A DNA stretch of 54,224 bases, taken from positions 1-54,224 of the forward strand of contig JAHWGK010000015.1 of the NCBI GenBank assembly GCA_020054495.1, read 5' to 3'. This DNA is from Thermoplasmata archaeon (lineage in GTDB: Archaea; Thermoplasmatota; E2; DHVEG-1). The notes under the pieces were generated by a model. That model was given only the letters and a program-made list of their open reading frames with translations, did no database searches and was not told the DNA's origin. Of this stretch, positions 51,942-54,224 are shown one piece after another; positions within the stretch are counted from its first letter, which is position 1, and every line of letters starts with the position of its first letter. The translations under genes and the position numbers were made by a program.

Positions 51942-53252
51942 ATGAGTAATACCAAAAAACAGGTTAATCCCTGGACGTCTGAAGATGAAAAAGAACACGC
52001 TTTAAGTAAAGTAGAGTGGTGGTGTATAGAAGCATTTTTCAGAACAATTGAAGATAATAAAAGATGGAGCTTAAAGGCATCCATTAGAAGATGGCGGGAT
52101 AAACCAACAACAGGTTTTATTCTTTCAATGGCACTTTTAGATCAAGACAATAATAAACAGTATATCTACGATGCACGTCATAAATCAGAAAAATTATTAC
52201 CTGCTAAAGACAGCTTTGACGTTGGATATGAAGATTCTTTTATGAAAGGAACATTTCCAATCTATAAAATGTATTTTAACAATAAAAAAGATGATATTAA
52301 ACTCGACCTAGAATATAATGCAGAAGCTCTACCTCATTGGATAACACAAGAGATCACCGATGGATTACTTCCAGTAGGTCTTGGTGGTTTCTACAAATAT
52401 GGATTCATACCAAAAGGAAATCTACTGGGAACAATTAAAATAAACAATAAAACTTTAGCAATTGAAGGCAAAGGATATTTTGAGCATGTCTGGGGTAATT
52501 TTTTTTTGGATTCTCTTGTATCACTTAAATTACTAAAAAAAACAACCGCGATTTATGCTAGACTTATTGGATGGCACCTTCTTAATTTTAAACCTCATTT
52601 TCCAAAGTCGATAATTTTTAGCACAGAAAATAATCCTTTAGGCTATGACTGGGTTTGGGCCATACTTGACAATGGATGGTCAATTTATTATGGCAATGCC
52701 ATGTTTTGGTTTATGAAGGGACCTGCCGCTGGAACATTAATTCTAACAAAAGATGGAAAAAAATATGAAGAATTTGCTGATATTCACTTTCAATATAATA
52801 AAGTAAAATATGCGCAAGCATATGATTTTTTTTATCCAACAGAAATGGAAATTACTGCAACGAATGGAAAAGAGAAATTATATATGGACTTCAAGATGAC
52901 GTCAGAAGCTTTAGAAAGTGTTTTTCCTCTTACTGACAGTAAATATTGGTTAGGTGCTGTAATCTGTGAAGCCCCAGGAAAAATTGAAGGCTATTATTTT
53001 GATGGTAAAAAAAAGATAAAACTATCAGGCATATGTAAAATAGAACCACAACGACAAATTTCTATATTGGGGCATAATTCTCTAAAGATAGATATTCTAA
53101 AACCACCTAAAGGCATTGGAATATCATTTGACTTAGAATCACATTACCTTAAAAAAAAGTTATTTACAAAAATACAACTAGCTCCTCGTCCAAATATAAA
53201 ATTTAATTCTAAAAAGATAGATAATATAAAAATTAAAAAGTCAAAACAATAA
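51942..53252 (+). CDS. CrtC/AttH lipocalin-like protein
   Basis: 436 aa, soluble with no signal peptide. The central motif GKGYFEHVWGNFFLDSL resembles the GxGYxEHxWG signature of AttH/CrtC-like lipocalin-fold proteins (carotenoid 1,2-hydratase and relatives), and SLKASIRRWRDKPTTGFILS fits the N-terminal barrel. YDWVWAILDNGWSIYYGNAM falls in the second barrel. The call is from motif memory; no carotenoid genes are nearby, so a different lipid-like ligand is likely. ATTTTAAATA about 22 bases upstream suggests a leaderless start. Confidence 0.6.
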   Translation: MSNTKKQVNPWTSEDEKEHALSKVEWWCIEAFFRTIEDNKRWSLKASIRRWRDKPTTGFILSMALLDQDNNKQYIYDARHKSEKLLPAKDSFDVGYEDSFMKGTFPIYKMYFNNKKDDIKLDLEYNAEALPHWITQEITDGLLPVGLGGFYKYGFIPKGNLLGTIKINNKTLAIEGKGYFEHVWGNFFLDSLVSLKLLKKTTAIYARLIGWHLLNFKPHFPKSIIFSTENNPLGYDWVWAILDNGWSIYYGNAMFWFMKGPAAGTLILTKDGKKYEEFADIHFQYNKVKYAQAYDFFYPTEMEITATNGKEKLYMDFKMTSEALESVFPLTDSKYWLGAVICEAPGKIEGYYFDGKKKIKLSGICKIEPQRQISILGHNSLKIDILKPPKGIGISFDLESHYLKKKLFTKIQLAPRPNIKFNSKKIDNIKIKKSKQ

Positions 53253-53259
53253 ACCTTTG

Positions 53260-53267
53260 TTTTTTTT
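53260..53267 (+). terminator. T8 run behind the CrtC/AttH-like gene
   Basis: Eight T seven bases after the stop, the simple U-rich type of archaeal terminator. A second run (TTTTTG) follows about 10 bases later. Confidence 0.45.
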
Positions 53268-53409
53268 AGATCCCATTTTTGTATTAAAAAAAGAAAGAAC
53301 ATTTATATTATCCTAGATCTAGTATTATTAATATAAATTACAGTTTTTGACCAAGATTAGTATACTATTGGAGAAATCCTAAGTTGGAAATAATTTTTAG
53401 GTGGACTTC

Positions 53410-54165
53410 CTATAGAATTTCATAAGGTTTTTTTGCCGGATGCCAGTCAAAATTTATCCAGGGGATTAAACCAAGTCGTCCCACTCTTCCAAAAATAGGT
53501 TTTGGAAGTAAACGGAACCTGTTCCAATAGTTATAATTCCAATTATTTTTTAAACATCCCTTAAAGTTTACTGATTTTAAATTTTTTATAAAATTATTAC
53601 ATTGAATTTGGTTGGCAATTGATGTCTTTCTTAACAATATTCCAACTATTTTATTTTTAGAAATGTTATTGTATTTTATCTCGTTTGAAATTGATTCTAA
53701 CAATAATATTCCAAATGTGTTGTTACTTATTTCATTTCTTAATATTTTATTTCCTATTGCCAATGCAAAAAAAATGCCTAAAGTATTATTGATTATTTTA
53801 TTATGTTGAATAATGTTTCTTGTACTGAATTCTAATAAAAATCCCATTGTAAATTTTATTATTGTGTTATTTTCTATAATATTTTCATTTGAAAAAACTA
53901 TTGCGAAACCGGCAGTAGAATCTTGTATTTTATTATCAAATAAAGAATTATTGTGTGACGAAATGAGATAAACACTTGTTACTTTTCCTAGAAATGTAAA
54001 ACCGCTTATTTTAATACCATTTCCCGAAATAATCCATATAGGACACTCATGATTAGAAGCATTTATAATTGTCGTTTCTTTATTCTCACCAGTTAAGTTT
54101 ATACTTCTATAGATATAAACATCTTCATTATAAGTTCCATTATAAACTGTGTAACCCAAAGACAT
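53410..54165 (-). pseudogene. 5'-truncated beta-helix (NosD-type) surface protein
   Basis: 251 aa in the remaining frame. It begins inside a repeat, TVYNGTYNEDVYIYRSINL, with no signal peptide, whereas the homologous part of the protease at 3026 is preceded by about 35 more residues of the same domain. Asn-rich rungs (NKIINNTLGIFF, NEISNNTFGILL) form a right-handed beta-helix. The end RFRLLPKPIFGR...IPWINFDW matches the tail of the 3026 protease. The ATG at 54165 is created at the junction with an IS-like repeat, so it is probably not a real start. It would have been an exported surface protein. Confidence 0.75.
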
Positions 54166-54166
54166 G

Positions 54167-54224
54167 TGTCACCCCTTTGCTATTAGGGGTCTTGACCAAA
54201 AAACCCTTAAACAACGAGGTGACA
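54167..54224. mobile_element. End of an insertion element or similar repeat, running off the window
   Basis: TGTCACC (54167-54173) and GGTGACA (54218-54224) form an inverted repeat that ends on the last base of the window, with a second small hairpin CCCCT/AGGGG (54172-54176, 54085+100 to 54189) inside. The sequence begins exactly where the beta-helix gene is cut. This looks like one end of an IS or MITE; no transposase is visible in the window. Confidence 0.4.

Noticed and set aside
1-54224. CRISPR arrays, rRNA genes and complete tRNA genes
   Set aside because: Looked for regularly spaced short repeats and tRNA/rRNA landmarks; none seen.

Overview
The window is archaeal. It carries an archaeal TATA-binding protein, an Alba chromatin protein, archaeal leucyl-tRNA synthetase, Pus10, L21e and RNA polymerase subunit F, and its promoters are BRE/TATA type with GGAGGT-like ribosome binding sites. 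The DNA is AT-rich. Many secreted proteins start with the same signal peptide (core KGLVIGIIxLFVGASVVPS) and carry PKD, Fn3 or beta-helix domains. Together with the encoded secreted protease and oligopeptide transporter, this suggests an uncultured Thermoplasmatota-like, protein-degrading heterotroph, possibly of the marine benthic group D type. The lineage is an inference; no rRNA gene is present.

Layout. 1-300: a compact structured element, probably a small RNA. 326-13605: seven minus-strand genes for exported proteins: a triple H-type lectin protein, a subtilisin/beta-helix fusion, a PQQ-type propeller, an Ig-like protein, a metallophosphoesterase, a DUF11/Fn3/PKD protein and a small exported protein. 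13.8-16.4 kb: an exported six-hairpin glycosidase-like protein. 16.5-19.4 kb: a double winged-helix regulator facing two membrane zinc-ribbon genes. 19.6-28.9 kb: an accessory region with a PD-(D/E)XK-like gene, several small membrane proteins, a decayed nuclease, and a tyrosine recombinase coupled to a receiver-domain gene. 29.1-31.7 kb: NYN RNase, Alba, TBP and tiny zinc-ribbon genes. 32.3-35.2 kb: small membrane proteins and a DUF1015 protein. 35.3-38.5 kb: the archaeal operon pus10-rpl21e-rpoF-DUF655-ksgA. 38.6-42.4 kb: a response regulator, a coupled isochorismatase/flavoprotein/radical SAM operon, and a Trm9-like methyltransferase. 42.6-45.8 kb: an exported transglutaminase-like protein and a PKD protein. 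46-51.8 kb: leuS, a micro-gene and an OPT transporter. 51.9-54.2 kb: a CrtC/AttH-like protein and a 5'-truncated beta-helix gene ending at an IS-like inverted repeat on the window edge.

How the parts fit. The secreted protease, phosphoesterase, glycosidase-like protein and lectin form an extracellular set for attaching to and breaking down polymers, and the OPT transporter would take up peptides. These genes share signal peptides, two kinds of C-terminal tail (candidate sorting signals), a shared N-terminal domain and two recurrent promoter types. One promoter type has the palindrome TTAACRATTGTTAA just upstream of the TATA box. The same palindrome lies in the divergent promoter region beside the winged-helix regulator, so a dedicated surface-protein regulon is the most interesting system hypothesis here. 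A third repeated promoter type, TTTTTAAAGAAAAAGATGTT, drives the NYN-Alba pair and small zinc-ribbon and membrane genes.
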